Below are positions 33,445-43,353 of a DNA stretch of 64,000 bases, piece after piece. The number at the start of each line of letters is the position of its first letter. The first letter of the stretch is position 1. The notes under the pieces were generated by a model, which was not told where the DNA came from, did no database searches, and worked only from the letters and a program-made list of their open reading frames with translations. Source of the DNA: Oryzomonas sagensis (GTDB lineage Bacteria; Desulfobacterota; Desulfuromonadia; Geobacterales; Pseudopelobacteraceae). The stretch spans positions 924,525 through 988,524 of the forward strand of contig NZ_VZRA01000001.1 of NCBI RefSeq assembly GCF_008802355.1, written 5' to 3'. A program made the position numbers and the translations under genes.

Positions 33445-33516
33445 GGAAGAACTGCTCCTTGATGTTTTTGGAGGGCAGCCCGGCAAGGCCGCCCGGTGTA
33501 TTGAATGGATAAAAGA

Positions 33517-35244
33517 CTACCGGTTCGATATCAGCCGCCGCCGGCCCGCTTCTCCCGCAATTCGCGGGGCGGGGTGGAGCAGCGGAAGCAGGCGGTCCAG
33601 TTCGCCCTTTTTGAGGATGATCAGCACCGGGGTATCGCTCTCCCACATCCGCAGCAGCGCCTGCTGGTCGGGAAACCAGGCGGATTGATCCCCCTGTTTG
33701 CTGCCGAACTCCAGTTCGTCCAGCTTATCGGTGACCATGATCCGACGCTGGGTGTACCAGGAGACCCCCTGCTGGGGGCCGAAGGTCACGATGCGTGTGT
33801 GCGGTCCGGCCAGGGAACGGGCTTGCAGCGCCAGGGGGCGGGAGGATTCGGCCTGGGCGATGGGCACCATTATCAATCGCGGGATGAAAATTACAAGCAG
33901 AAAGGAGCAGAGGCAGAGCGTAACCACCATGCGGAGCGGGTTACTGCCCGCAAAGACCATGGCGGCTATCCCCTGTATCAAAAACAGTGCTGCGATGAAC
34001 GTGCCCCCCGCTGCGGTCACCGGCGGGGCGTTGTTGATGAACTGGTGCAGCGGGTCGCTCAGCCTCGGCAGAACCCCGGCAAGCAGGTCGGCCAGCCCGG
34101 GAAGGCGGGCATAGGCCAGGGCCGCGACGCCCAGAATGGTCAGGGTCATGCCCAACAGAATGGAGGCCAGCTTGAGCTCTCGTCCCTGGCCGTCCAGCAC
34201 CCGGTCGATGCGGTTGGCGATCAGGATGGCCAAGGGCGGAAAGATCGGCAGGATGTAGGGGACCAGCTTGGAGTTGGACTTGGAGAAGAACAGGAAGATC
34301 AGAACCGTCCAGATCAGGAGGTAGAGCCCGGCCTGGCTGTCGTCGTGATGGCGGTCGCGCCAAGCCCGTTTCAGGGCTCCGGGGATGAAGAACGACCAAG
34401 GGAGCAAGGTTGCCGCCAGGACCGGTAGAAAAAACCAGAACGGCTGATAGCGGCCATGCACGGTGCTGGTGAAGCGTTCAAAGTGCTCATGGATGAAAAA
34501 GAAGCGGGCGAATTCGGGATTCCGCAGGGAAACCACCACGAACCAGGGAGCGGCCAGAGCCAGGAACAGCGTCAGGCCGGTGGGGATGCGCATCTCTCCG
34601 AGCAGGTTCCAGCGTCCGCTCAACAAAAGGTACAAGAAGATGATGCCGGCCGGGAAGACGATGCCGATCAACCCCTTGGCCAGCACCGCAAGGGCGCAGA
34701 ACAGATAGAAGGCGTACCAGGGCCCCCCAGTGCTGCGTCGCCCCTCGCGCTGGCTGGCTATGATAAAGGCCCCCAGCGCTGCCGTGAGGCAGAAGGTCAG
34801 CAGCATATCGGTCAGGATGATGCGCGACTGGAGCACGAAACCGGCCGCCGTCCCCAGGATCGCCGCCGCAATCAGGGCCGTGCGCCGGCCGTAAAGGCGT
34901 CGGGCGATGATATAGGTCGCCAGCAGGGTCAAAAGGCCGCACAGTGCCGACGGGAAGCGGGCGGCCTGCTCGGTGAGGCCGGAGAGCTTGAGGGAAGCGG
35001 CGTTCAGCCAGTACAACAGCGGCGGCTTCTCGAAATATTTGACGTAATTGAGGGTCGGGGTGACGAAATCCCCCTGCTCCACCATCTCCCGGGGGATCTC
35101 GGCGTAGCGCCCTTCATCGGGATCGATCAGCGGCAGTCCGCCCAGAAACTGGAAAAAGGGGAGGCCCAGGACAAAGGCCAGAATCACCATGTCCCGCAGC
35201 CAACCGCTCCCCCCGTCGTGGACGTACCCTTTCAGATCCCTCAC
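33517..35244 (-). CDS. ArnT-like (GT83) lipid-linked sugar transferase
   Basis: A 575-residue polytopic membrane glycosyltransferase of the ArnT/PMT type. After TM1 (about residues 18-38) the catalytic loop has the family motif LIDPDEGRYAEIPREMV with the acidic pair, then FEKPPLLYWLNA. About a dozen hydrophobic helices follow, then a C-terminal periplasmic domain of about 130 residues. Such enzymes move a sugar from undecaprenyl phosphate to lipid A or a protein on the periplasmic face. It overlaps the U32 peptidase gene by four bases (ATGA) and is followed by the aminotransferase gene. Confidence 0.88.
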   Translation of the reverse strand: MRDLKGYVHDGGSGWLRDMVILAFVLGLPFFQFLGGLPLIDPDEGRYAEIPREMVEQGDFVTPTLNYVKYFEKPPLLYWLNAASLKLSGLTEQAARFPSALCGLLTLLATYIIARRLYGRRTALIAAAILGTAAGFVLQSRIILTDMLLTFCLTAALGAFIIASQREGRRSTGGPWYAFYLFCALAVLAKGLIGIVFPAGIIFLYLLLSGRWNLLGEMRIPTGLTLFLALAAPWFVVVSLRNPEFARFFFIHEHFERFTSTVHGRYQPFWFFLPVLAATLLPWSFFIPGALKRAWRDRHHDDSQAGLYLLIWTVLIFLFFSKSNSKLVPYILPIFPPLAILIANRIDRVLDGQGRELKLASILLGMTLTILGVAALAYARLPGLADLLAGVLPRLSDPLHQFINNAPPVTAAGGTFIAALFLIQGIAAMVFAGSNPLRMVVTLCLCSFLLVIFIPRLIMVPIAQAESSRPLALQARSLAGPHTRIVTFGPQQGVSWYTQRRIMVTDKLDELEFGSKQGDQSAWFPDQQALLRMWESDTPVLIILKKGELDRLLPLLHPAPRIAGEAGRRRLISNR

Positions 35245-36476
35245 GGCGTTTCCCCCTTTGCCCGGCGCACGAGGTCAAAGGGCTCGGCCGCGAAGGGGGG
35301 GGTAAGGAGAATGCGCTGGTTGGGGTTGGCGGCATCCGCCTCGATGGAATCTCCCTCCGGCGTCAGGATTTGCATATCCCGTATCGTCAGCCGCTCCGCC
35401 CGCATGCCCGGACCGATGAACTCCAGCTCGTCACCCGAACGGATGCGGTTGCGCACCCCGACCACAACCTCGCCGCCGGTACGTGCCGTTTCCACCAGGC
35501 CGACGAACTCGTGGCTGCGGATGTAGGCCGAGTGATATTCCTGCCCCACGTTGCGGGGAGCGCCGAAGAGAAAGCCGGTGGTATACCCCCGGTGGCTCAG
35601 TTTGGCCAACTCCTCCAGCCATTCGGGCCGGCAGTGCCAGTCGGACGGGTTTGCGCGGTACTCGTCCAGCGCTTGGCGGTAGACCCGCAGCACCGAGGCC
35701 ACATAATTGATCCCCTTCATGCGCCCCTCGATCTTGAGTGCGGCAACCCCGCTCTGCACCAGTGCCGGCAGATGCTCCAGCAGACAGAGGTCCCGGGAAT
35801 TGAAGATGAAGGTGCCGTTTTCGTCCTCCACCACCGGGAAGTATTCGCCGGGGCGGGTTTCCTCCACCAGATGATAGCTCCAGCGGCAGGGGTGGGCGCA
35901 TTCCCCCTGATTGGCGTCGCGGCCCGCCATGGCGCTGGAGATCAGGCAGCGGCCCGAATAGGAGATGCACAGGGCGCCGTGGACAAAGGCTTCGAATTCC
36001 ACCTCCGGGGCATGGGCCACGGTCTCGCGGATAGCCTCCAGGCTCATCTCCCGCGCCAGGTTGATCCGCCTGACCCCCTGGCTGGCCCAGAACCTGGCGC
36101 TCTGCCAGTTGGTGGTGTTGGCCTGGGTGGAAAGATGCAGTTCGCGTTGGGGGGAGACCTGGCGCACCATGGCCATGACGCCCGGGTCGGCCACGATGTA
36201 GGCATCGAAGGGAAACGGCGCCGCTTGGCGGAGAAATTCCTCGAGCCGGAGCAGCGCATCGTTGTGGGGATAGCTGTTGACCGTCAGGTATGCCTTCACC
36301 CCGTGGCTGTGGCAATAGTCCAGGGCTGCCGGCATCTCCTCGATGTCGAAGTTGTCCGACAGGTTGCGCAGCCCGAAGGAGCGCCCGCCCAAATAGACGG
36401 CATCGGCGCCGTAATGGACGGCGATCTTGAGCTTTTCCATGTTGCCGGCCGGAGCCAGAAGTTCGGGGGTATTCAC
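35241..36476 (-). CDS. trhP: peptidase U32 family protein, TrhP (YegQ)-like
   Basis: A 411-residue U32 protein. The N-terminal LLAPAGNMEKLKIAVHYGAD and the cysteine block CISYSGRCLISSAM...GECAHPCRW (putative iron-sulfur ligands) define the group that includes TrhP/YegQ. TrhP is needed for prephenate-dependent 5-hydroxyuridine formation in tRNA, not for proteolysis. The C-terminal beta-barrel-like region (RIRSGDELEFIGPGM) agrees with TrhP. RlhA, the 23S rRNA paralogue, is longer. It is first in a minus-strand operon with the ArnT-like and DegT genes; a functional link to those is not obvious. Confidence 0.8.
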   Translation of the reverse strand: MNTPELLAPAGNMEKLKIAVHYGADAVYLGGRSFGLRNLSDNFDIEEMPAALDYCHSHGVKAYLTVNSYPHNDALLRLEEFLRQAAPFPFDAYIVADPGVMAMVRQVSPQRELHLSTQANTTNWQSARFWASQGVRRINLAREMSLEAIRETVAHAPEVEFEAFVHGALCISYSGRCLISSAMAGRDANQGECAHPCRWSYHLVEETRPGEYFPVVEDENGTFIFNSRDLCLLEHLPALVQSGVAALKIEGRMKGINYVASVLRVYRQALDEYRANPSDWHCRPEWLEELAKLSHRGYTTGFLFGAPRNVGQEYHSAYIRSHEFVGLVETARTGGEVVVGVRNRIRSGDELEFIGPGMRAERLTIRDMQILTPEGDSIEADAANPNQRILLTPPFAAEPFDLVRRAKGETP

Positions 36477-36627
36477 GGATGGTTCCCGTCGTGATGTTGG
36501 TGGCTGGATGCGTGGAAAGAAAATGCTAACATATTCTGCCCGTTAATTAAACCAAGAAAAACAGTCGGCCGCAGTTCACGCTTTTGCTTGGCGGCCCCTG
36601 CCGCCGTCCCTTCGGTCGAAAAGCCAG

Positions 36628-36662
36628 CTTTCGCTTGACAAACGAAAGTTTATGGCTTTAAT
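36628..36662 (+). promoter_or_regulatory. promoter with inverted repeat over the -35, upstream of cpoB
   Basis: TTGACA (36635-36640), 16-bp spacer, TTTAAT (36657-36662). CTTTCG (36628-36633) and CGAAAG (36643-36648) form an inverted repeat around the -35 box, suggesting an operator. Confidence 0.45.
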
Positions 36663-36693
36663 TTATGAAAAAATCCTGACATTTGGAGGAATT

Positions 36694-37407
36694 ATGCCAT
36701 CCGGCATCCGGTGGGCCGTATGTGTTGCCGCTTCTCTCGCGCTGGCCGGTTGTGCGGCGAACGACCTCATGGTCAAACGCCAGACCGAGACCGAGGCGAA
36801 GGTCGAACATCTCATCCAGTCCGACAAGCGGGCCGAACAGCGTATGAATGAGTTGTCCGGCCAGGTCCAGTCCCAGGAAGATCAGGCCAAGGCCGTTAGC
36901 GCCCAACTCAAGCAGCTTCAGGACACCATCAGGGAATTGCGGACCGCCCAGGATGAACTCAAGGCGCGCATCACGCTGCAGGCGGCGCCCAAGATCGAGG
37001 TCATCAATCAGGAGGCCGCCTCCAAGGGCAAGGATTATGGGCCTCCTGCCGACTATGTCAAGGCGTTCGGCCTCTATAGCGCCAACAGCTTTCCGGCCGC
37101 TATCGAGGCGTTTGCAGCATTTCTCAAAAACGACCCCAAAAGCAGCTATGCCGCCAACGCCGTCTATTGGATCGGCGAGTGCCACTATAGCCTGTCCGTG
37201 CTTCCCAAGGCGCGCGACGCCTTCAAGAAGGTTGTGGACGATTACCCCAAAAGCGCCAAGGCGCCGGATGCGCTTCTGAAGCTGGGGTATACGCTGGCGG
37301 CCATGGGGGAAAAGGATAAGGCTACGGCCGCCTATGAGCGCCTGATCAAGGCCTATCCCGGCAGCCCGGTCGCGGCCAGGGCGCGGGAGCGACTGACCGC
37401 CAATTAA
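36694..37407 (+). CDS. cpoB: Tol-Pal associated protein CpoB (YbgF), lipoprotein form
   Basis: A 237-residue periplasmic protein. The signal ends in a lipobox (LALAGC), so unlike E. coli CpoB it is probably lipid-anchored. A coiled-coil trimerisation region (about residues 25-90, QSQEDQAKAVSAQLKQLQ) precedes three TPR units (about 120-237, YVKAFGLYSANSFPAAIEAF and similar). CpoB links Tol with peptidoglycan synthesis during division. It is usually next to pal but here lies 21 kb from it. The start at 36694 follows TGGAGGAATT; 14 upstream codons are open. Confidence 0.88.
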   Translation: MPSGIRWAVCVAASLALAGCAANDLMVKRQTETEAKVEHLIQSDKRAEQRMNELSGQVQSQEDQAKAVSAQLKQLQDTIRELRTAQDELKARITLQAAPKIEVINQEAASKGKDYGPPADYVKAFGLYSANSFPAAIEAFAAFLKNDPKSSYAANAVYWIGECHYSLSVLPKARDAFKKVVDDYPKSAKAPDALLKLGYTLAAMGEKDKATAAYERLIKAYPGSPVAARARERLTAN

Positions 37408-37459
37408 GAGCTTGTAGCGTTTCCCGCTGTTTACTCTTTCAGGAACGACCGAGGTGCGT

Positions 37460-38467
37460 ATGAGAATCAAGCTTGCCATGCTGTTGTTCACCGTAGCGCT
37501 TTTCGTGCCCGGCCTGGCCCCGGCCGCGGATGAGGAACCGACCATCTACGTCATAAAGCAGGGCGATACCCTCTGGGGCCTGTCCGACCGCTTTATCAAA
37601 AGCCCGCGCTACTGGCCGAACATGTGGTCCAGGAACAGCCAAATCACCAATCCGCACCTGATCTATCCGGGGCAAAAGGTTCGGGTATTCCCCGACCGGC
37701 TGGAATTCGAGCCCAGGGAACAGGCCGCACCGGCGGCTCAAAAGGCGGCCGCTCAGGCGGACACCATGGCCGAGGTGGCTGCCGAACGCATCTATAGTGT
37801 GCGGGGGAGTGAAGGCTTTCTGATGGAGACCGACGCCAAGCCGGCCGGTTTTATCGTCGCCATCCACCATGACCGTATCGTGGCCGGGGACGACGATATC
37901 GTCTACACCGATATTGGCAAGGTGCAAGGCGCGAAAGGAGGGGAAAAGTTTTCGGTCTACCGGAAGGAGGGGACCGTCAGCCATCCCGTCACCAGCGAGA
38001 TCATGGGCGCCAAGGTAATTCCGCTGGGCACGCTGCAACTGACCGACCTGGAGCAAAAGGCCTCGCGAGCCATCATTACCAAGACCTATCAGGAAATCTC
38101 CCCCGGCTCCTACCTTATGCCGTATCGCGACGACAAGCGCCGGGAGGTCTCCCTCAAGATGCCGACCAGGGAGTTGAAAGGGTATATCGTCGAGAGCTAC
38201 AGCGGGACTGAGATCATCGCCGCCGGCGACATCGTCTACATCGACCTGGGAAGCGCCCAGGGGGCCGAGGCAGGCAACATGCTCTATATTGTCCGCGATG
38301 TGGCCTTTGACCGGAAATACGTCGAAGGGCGTATCGAGCGCTTGCCCCAGGAGTTGCTGGGGGCATTGGTCATTCTGGAAACCGGTAGAAGAACAGCGAC
38401 CGCCCTGGTGGTCAAGAGCATCGATGCGATCTATAAGGGCGACAAGCTCGTCAGCCTGACAAAATAA
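37460..38467 (+). CDS. exported LysM-domain protein
   Basis: A 335-residue protein with a Sec signal (MRIKLAMLLFTVALFVPGLA) and one LysM domain (about residues 27-77, YVIKQGDTLWGLSDRF...NPHLIYPGQKVRV). The remaining 240 residues are beta-rich with no recognised domain. LysM implies peptidoglycan binding in the periplasm. A GTG six bases earlier is an alternative start. It follows cpoB by 52 bp and is closed by the terminator at 38487, so it is probably co-transcribed with cpoB. Confidence 0.85.
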   Translation: MRIKLAMLLFTVALFVPGLAPAADEEPTIYVIKQGDTLWGLSDRFIKSPRYWPNMWSRNSQITNPHLIYPGQKVRVFPDRLEFEPREQAAPAAQKAAAQADTMAEVAAERIYSVRGSEGFLMETDAKPAGFIVAIHHDRIVAGDDDIVYTDIGKVQGAKGGEKFSVYRKEGTVSHPVTSEIMGAKVIPLGTLQLTDLEQKASRAIITKTYQEISPGSYLMPYRDDKRREVSLKMPTRELKGYIVESYSGTEIIAAGDIVYIDLGSAQGAEAGNMLYIVRDVAFDRKYVEGRIERLPQELLGALVILETGRRTATALVVKSIDAIYKGDKLVSLTK

Positions 38468-38486
38468 GGATGAACGCACCACACGA

Positions 38487-38514
38487 GACCGGCCGGGGGG
38501 CCGGTCTTTTTTTT
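38487..38514 (+). terminator. intrinsic terminator after the LysM gene
   Basis: GACCGGCC, GGGG loop, GGCCGGTC, then eight T residues. Confidence 0.95.
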
Positions 38515-38554
38515 CTCTCATGTCCGCGGGAGCGGCGACTGGAGGGTGTGGGAC

Positions 38555-39649
38555 ATGGAAGAATTCTACTGGCTGGGTCTCAAGGCGGTGCCCGGCATCG
38601 GCAATGTCACCTTTCGACGCCTGCTGGAGCGTTTCGACGCCCCTAGGGCGGCGCTGTCCGCATCGCCTTCGGAGTTGGCGGGTGTCAGGGGGATGACCCC
38701 GGCCGTGGTGGGAGCGATCAGGGAAGGGAGCTGGAAGCGCTTTGCCGACGAGGAGTGCCGTCGGCTGGCGGGAAGCGGCGCGCGGCTGGTCACGTTCGTC
38801 TCGGCCGACTACCCCAAGTCCCTGTTCGAGATCCCCGATCCGCCCCCTTTTCTGTACGTGCGGGGCGAACTGCGCAGTAGCGAATTGGCCGTAGCGATCG
38901 TTGGCTCACGCCGGGCGACCTCCGCCGGGCTGATGGCCACGGGACGTCTCGCCGAGGCGCTGGCCGGGCATGGCGTGGCCGTGATTTCGGGCATGGCCCG
39001 CGGGATCGATACCGCCGCCCACAAGGGAGCGCTCCAGGGTGGCGGCAGAACCGTCGGCGTCCTGGGATGCGGCATCGACAAGGTGTATCCGCCCGAAAAC
39101 CGCGAACTCTTCGAGGCGGTGTCCGAAACGGGGTGCCTGGTGTCGGAGTTTTCCCTGGGGACGTTGCCGCTGGCGGAGAACTTTCCCCGCCGCAACCGGA
39201 TTATCAGCGGGCTGTCCCGCGGCGTGCTGGTGGTGGAGGCTGCCGAAAACAGCGGCTCCCTGATCACGGCCCAGTATGCCCTTGAACACGGTCGCGACGT
39301 CTTTGCCGTTCCCGGCAACATTTCCTTTGCCGCCTGCCGCGGCAGTAACCGTCTGATCAAGCAGGGGGCCAAACTCGTCGACTGCGTGGAGGATATCCTG
39401 GAGGAGCTTCCCGGCCGCCCGGCCCTGGACGGGGAGCGTGCCCCGGAGCAGGCCGTCGCACGAACCTTCAGCCTGACCCCCCGGGAAGCCGCCGTATACG
39501 AGCTCCTGGCCCGTTCGCCGCTGCACATCGACGACATCATTGCCCAAACGGAATTGACAGCCGGAGAGGTTTCCTCTATGTTACTGCACCTTGAGCTCAA
39601 GGGGGCGATAACACCGCTGCCGGGCAAGCATTTTGCCGTAGCGGGGTAA
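38555..39649 (+). CDS. dprA: DNA processing protein DprA
   Basis: A 364-residue recombination mediator that loads RecA on incoming single-stranded DNA. An N-terminal helix-hairpin-helix-like region (LKAVPGIGNVTFRRLLERF) is followed by the DprA Rossmann fold: VAIVGSRRATSAG, SGMARGIDTAAHKGAL, TVGVLGCGIDKVYPPENREL, and the RRNRIISGLSRGVLVVEA block. A C-terminal winged-helix domain (about 300-364) closes the protein. ATG 38555 is nine bases after GGAGG; GTG codons at 38546 and 38548 are too close to it. The dprA-topA-trmFO order is common. Confidence 0.95.
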   Translation: MEEFYWLGLKAVPGIGNVTFRRLLERFDAPRAALSASPSELAGVRGMTPAVVGAIREGSWKRFADEECRRLAGSGARLVTFVSADYPKSLFEIPDPPPFLYVRGELRSSELAVAIVGSRRATSAGLMATGRLAEALAGHGVAVISGMARGIDTAAHKGALQGGGRTVGVLGCGIDKVYPPENRELFEAVSETGCLVSEFSLGTLPLAENFPRRNRIISGLSRGVLVVEAAENSGSLITAQYALEHGRDVFAVPGNISFAACRGSNRLIKQGAKLVDCVEDILEELPGRPALDGERAPEQAVARTFSLTPREAAVYELLARSPLHIDDIIAQTELTAGEVSSMLLHLELKGAITPLPGKHFAVAG

Positions 39650-39720
39650 TGGTGAAGCAGGCTACGGAGCCTCTCCCCCGTGTGCTGAATTATTATTAAT
39701 TATATCAGAAGGATGTCTTC

Positions 39721-42045
39721 ATGTCGCAGAATCTCGTCATCGTAGAATCGCCCGCCAAGGCGAAGACCATAGAAAAGTTCCTGGGCAAGGATTACAAGGT
39801 CTTGGCCTCGTTCGGCCATGTACGGGCCCTGCCCAGCAAACAGGGCTCGGTGGATATCGGGAACGATTTCGAACCCAAGTACCATGTGCTGCCCGAGAGC
39901 AAGAAACATATCGACGCCATCAAGAAGGCCCTCAAGGAATCCGACCGGCTGCTTCTCGCAACTGACCCCGACCGCGAGGGAGAGGCCATTTCCTGGCATC
40001 TGCTGGCGGCCCTGGGGCTGGACAAAAAGAAGAATCCGGGCATCGAGATCCAGCGCGTGGTGTTCCACGAGATCACCAAGGATGCCATCATCCATGCCGT
40101 CGAACATCCCCGCACCATTGCCGCCGAACTGGTGGACGCCCAACAGGCCCGCTCGGTGCTGGATTACCTGGTCGGTTTCAACCTCTCCCCCTTCCTGTGG
40201 AAGAAGATCCGTTACGGCCTTTCGGCCGGCCGGGTGCAATCGGTGGCCCTGCGCCTGGTCTGCGAACGGGAAAAGGAGATCCAGGCCTTTGTCGAGCAGG
40301 AATACTGGACCATAGCGGCCCGCCTGGGGGTTGCACCGGGGCAGGAGTTCAAGGCCGGCCTGGTGGCGGTGGGCGGCAAGAAACTGGGCAAGTTCGACAT
40401 CCCCGGCGAAGAGGTGGCGACCGGTCTGAAAACGGCCCTCCAGTCGGGCGCCTACCGGGTCGACAAGATCACCAAGACCGAGAAGAAACGCACCCCGGCA
40501 CCGCCGTTCACCACCTCGACCCTCCAGCAAGAGGCCTCCCGCAAGCTGGGCTTTTCGGCCAAGAAGACCATGTCTACAGCCCAGAAGCTCTACGAAGGGA
40601 TCGACATCGGCGAGGGGGGCACGGTCGGTCTGATCACCTATATGCGTACCGACAGCGTCAATCTCTCCAACCAGGCCCTTCAGGAGGCCCACGACGTCAT
40701 CTCCGCCGCCTACGGCCCGGAATACGCCCTGGCCAAGCCGCGTCTCTACCGTACCAAGACCAAGAACGCCCAGGAGGCCCACGAGGCCATCCGGCCGACC
40801 TATATCTCCAAAACCCCGGCCGAGTTGAAGAAGTTCCTGACCCCCGATCTGCACAAGCTGTACGAACTGATCTGGAAACGCACCGTGGCCTGCCAGATGG
40901 CCGAGGCGCTCCTGGATCAGACCTCGGTGGACATCGTCGCGGACCTGGCCGCGCCCCCCGTCGCCGGCCCGTTCAGCGGCGCCCGGCAGGCCGGTCTGCG
41001 CGCCAGCGGCACGGTGATCCGGTTTCCCGGCTTCATGAAACTCTATATCGAGGGGCTGGACGATCAGGACGAGGAAAAGGAAGGGTTGTTGCCCGCCATG
41101 GGCGAAGGTGCCTCCCTCAAACAGCACGAGATCATCCCGGAACAGCATTTCACCCAGCCGCCGCCGCGCTACACCGAGGCCACCCTGGTCAAGACCCTGG
41201 AGGAGTACGGCATCGGCCGCCCATCCACCTATGCCTCGATCATGAACACCCTGGTGGAGCGCAAGTATACCCGCCTGGACAAGAAACGCTTCTTCCCCGA
41301 GGATGTGGGCATGGTGGTGAACGACCTCTTGACGGCCCATTTCGCGCGCTACGTGGACTACAACTTCACCGCCGGCCTGGAGGAGGAACTTGACCAGGTC
41401 TCCCGGGGCGAAAAACAGTGGAAGCCGCTCCTGAAGGAGTTTTGGGAGCCGTTCTCCACCCTGCTCAAACAGAAGGAGGGGGAGGTCAGCAAGTCCGACC
41501 TGACCACCGAGGCCATGGACGAGGCGTGCCCCGAATGCGGCAAGCCGTTGGTGGTCAAGCTGGGCAAGCGGGGCAAGTTCATCGCCTGTTCCGGCTTCCA
41601 GGACGGCTGCAAATACACCCGCAACATTGATGCGGAAAAAGGTGCCGAGTCGGCGGAGCCGGTCCTGTCCGACGAGAAGTGCGAAAAATGCGGCCAGCCG
41701 ATGCTGATCAAGGACGGTCGCTACGGCAAGTACCTGGCCTGTTCCGGGTATCCGGCCTGCAAGAACATCCAGCCGCTGGTCAAGCCCCGGGGCACCGGCG
41801 TGGTCTGCCCGGAGTGCAAGGAAGGGGAGTTGACGGAAAAGAAATCGCGCTACGGCAAGATGTTCTACTCCTGCAACCGCTACCCCCAGTGCAAGTTTGC
41901 CCTGTGGGACCTGCCGGTGGAGCGGACATGCCCCAAGTGCGGCTTCCCGCTCCTGGTGAAGAAGATCAGCAAGCGCGAGGGGGAGTACGTCAAGTGCCCC
42001 AAGGAAGGGTGCGACTTCAAAGAGGGCGGCAAGGAAAAGAAATAA
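39721..42045 (+). CDS. topA: DNA topoisomerase I
   Basis: A 774-residue type IA topoisomerase that relaxes negative supercoils. The Toprim domain is at the N-terminus (LVIVESPAKAKTIEKFLG, and the acidic DPDREGEAI). The catalytic tyrosine is in GLITYMRTDSV. The C-terminal 170 residues hold four consecutive zinc-ribbon-like units (CPECGKPL..., CEKCGQPM..., CPECKEGE..., CPKCGFPL...). The gene ends directly at the trmFO start codon (no spacer), indicating coupling. Confidence 0.97.
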   Translation: MSQNLVIVESPAKAKTIEKFLGKDYKVLASFGHVRALPSKQGSVDIGNDFEPKYHVLPESKKHIDAIKKALKESDRLLLATDPDREGEAISWHLLAALGLDKKKNPGIEIQRVVFHEITKDAIIHAVEHPRTIAAELVDAQQARSVLDYLVGFNLSPFLWKKIRYGLSAGRVQSVALRLVCEREKEIQAFVEQEYWTIAARLGVAPGQEFKAGLVAVGGKKLGKFDIPGEEVATGLKTALQSGAYRVDKITKTEKKRTPAPPFTTSTLQQEASRKLGFSAKKTMSTAQKLYEGIDIGEGGTVGLITYMRTDSVNLSNQALQEAHDVISAAYGPEYALAKPRLYRTKTKNAQEAHEAIRPTYISKTPAELKKFLTPDLHKLYELIWKRTVACQMAEALLDQTSVDIVADLAAPPVAGPFSGARQAGLRASGTVIRFPGFMKLYIEGLDDQDEEKEGLLPAMGEGASLKQHEIIPEQHFTQPPPRYTEATLVKTLEEYGIGRPSTYASIMNTLVERKYTRLDKKRFFPEDVGMVVNDLLTAHFARYVDYNFTAGLEEELDQVSRGEKQWKPLLKEFWEPFSTLLKQKEGEVSKSDLTTEAMDEACPECGKPLVVKLGKRGKFIACSGFQDGCKYTRNIDAEKGAESAEPVLSDEKCEKCGQPMLIKDGRYGKYLACSGYPACKNIQPLVKPRGTGVVCPECKEGELTEKKSRYGKMFYSCNRYPQCKFALWDLPVERTCPKCGFPLLVKKISKREGEYVKCPKEGCDFKEGGKEKK

Positions 42046-43347
42046 GTGGAAACTCTTACCATCATCGGCGCGGGTCTGGCAGGTTGCGAAGCGGCGTGGC
42101 AGGCGGCGCAGCGCGGCGTTTCCGTCGTCCTCCACGAAATGAAGCCCGAGCGTTTCTCCCCGGCCCACCATCTGGCGGGCCTGGCGGAGTTGGTCTGTTC
42201 CAACTCCCTGCGGGGGGATTCCCTTGAAAACGCCGTGGGGCTGTTGAAGGAGGAGTTGCGGCGCAGCGGTTCCCTCATCATGGAGGCGGCCGAAGCCACC
42301 CGCGTCCCGGCAGGCGGCGCCCTGGCCGTGGATCGGCAACTCTTCTCCGACTATGTCACCGCAAAGATCGCTGCACACCCCCTGATCCGCCTGGAGCGGG
42401 GCGAGGTTACCGACCTGCCCGCCGCCGGCACGGTGGTCGTCGCCTCCGGCCCCCTGACCAGCGATGCCCTGGCGGAACCGCTGGCCCGCTTGACCGGGGA
42501 CCGGCTGTACTTCTACGACGCCATCGCCCCCATCGTTGCCGCCGACTCCCTGGACATGGCCACGATCTTCGCCGCCTCACGCTACGGCAAGGGGGACGGG
42601 GACGATTATCTCAACTGCCCCTTGAACGAGGCGGAGTACCTGCGGTTCGTGGATGAGCTGGTGAAGGGGGAAAAGGTCCCGGCGCGGGATTTCGAGAAGA
42701 TCGTCCACTTCGAGGGGTGCATGCCGGTTGAGGAGATGGCGGAGCGGGGCGTGGAGACGCTCCGGTTCGGCCCGATGAAGCCGGTGGGGCTGGCCGATCC
42801 GCGCACGGGCGTGGAGCCCCACGCCGTGACCCAGCTTCGGGCCGAGAACCGGGAACGGACCATGTTCAACCTGGTGGGCTTCCAGACCAAGCTGACCTGG
42901 CCGGAGCAGCGGCGCATCTTCCGCATGATTCCGGGACTGGAGCGGGCCGAGTTCGTCCGGCTCGGCTCCCTGCACCGCAATACCTTCATCAATGCCCCGG
43001 CCCTGCTGCTGGAGACCCAGCAGCTGAAAAGCGACCCCCGCATCATCTTTGCCGGCCAGATCACCGGGGTGGAGGGGTATGTGGAGTCGGCGGCCAGCGG
43101 CTTCCTGGCCGGCATCAACGCCGCATGTCTCCAGCAGGGACGCCCCCTGCCGGTGCCCCCCGCCGAAACGGCCCTGGGGGCGCTGGTGCATCACATCACC
43201 AACGCCGACGTGCGCCACTTCCAGCCCATGAACGTCAATTACGGCCTGTTCCCCGAGCTTGCGGGGCGGGTGAAAAAGAAGGAAAAACGCCAGAAACTGG
43301 CGGAACGAGCCCTGGAGAAGCTTGAGGATTGGCGCGCCGGTTTGTAG
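42046..43347 (+). CDS. trmFO: tRNA (uracil-54-C5)-methyltransferase, folate-dependent, TrmFO
   Basis: A 433-residue flavoprotein that makes ribothymidine at tRNA position 54 using methylene-THF and FADH2. Evidence: the N-terminal FAD motif [17 protein letters not shown], the characteristic [34 protein letters not shown] with the methyl-carrying cysteine region, and [16 protein letters not shown]-type C-terminal FAD contact. GTG start immediately after the topA stop. Length and motifs are complete. Confidence 0.96.
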   Translation: METLTIIGAGLAGCEAAWQAAQRGVSVVLHEMKPERFSPAHHLAGLAELVCSNSLRGDSLENAVGLLKEELRRSGSLIMEAAEATRVPAGGALAVDRQLFSDYVTAKIAAHPLIRLERGEVTDLPAAGTVVVASGPLTSDALAEPLARLTGDRLYFYDAIAPIVAADSLDMATIFAASRYGKGDGDDYLNCPLNEAEYLRFVDELVKGEKVPARDFEKIVHFEGCMPVEEMAERGVETLRFGPMKPVGLADPRTGVEPHAVTQLRAENRERTMFNLVGFQTKLTWPEQRRIFRMIPGLERAEFVRLGSLHRNTFINAPALLLETQQLKSDPRIIFAGQITGVEGYVESAASGFLAGINAACLQQGRPLPVPPAETALGALVHHITNADVRHFQPMNVNYGLFPELAGRVKKKEKRQKLAERALEKLEDWRAGL

Positions 43348-43353
43348 GCGCCC

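Noticed and set aside
39700-42378. 892-codon open frame on the minus strand opposite topA and trmFO
   Set aside because: Antisense shadow of two well-identified coupled genes; low-complexity composition and no start signals.
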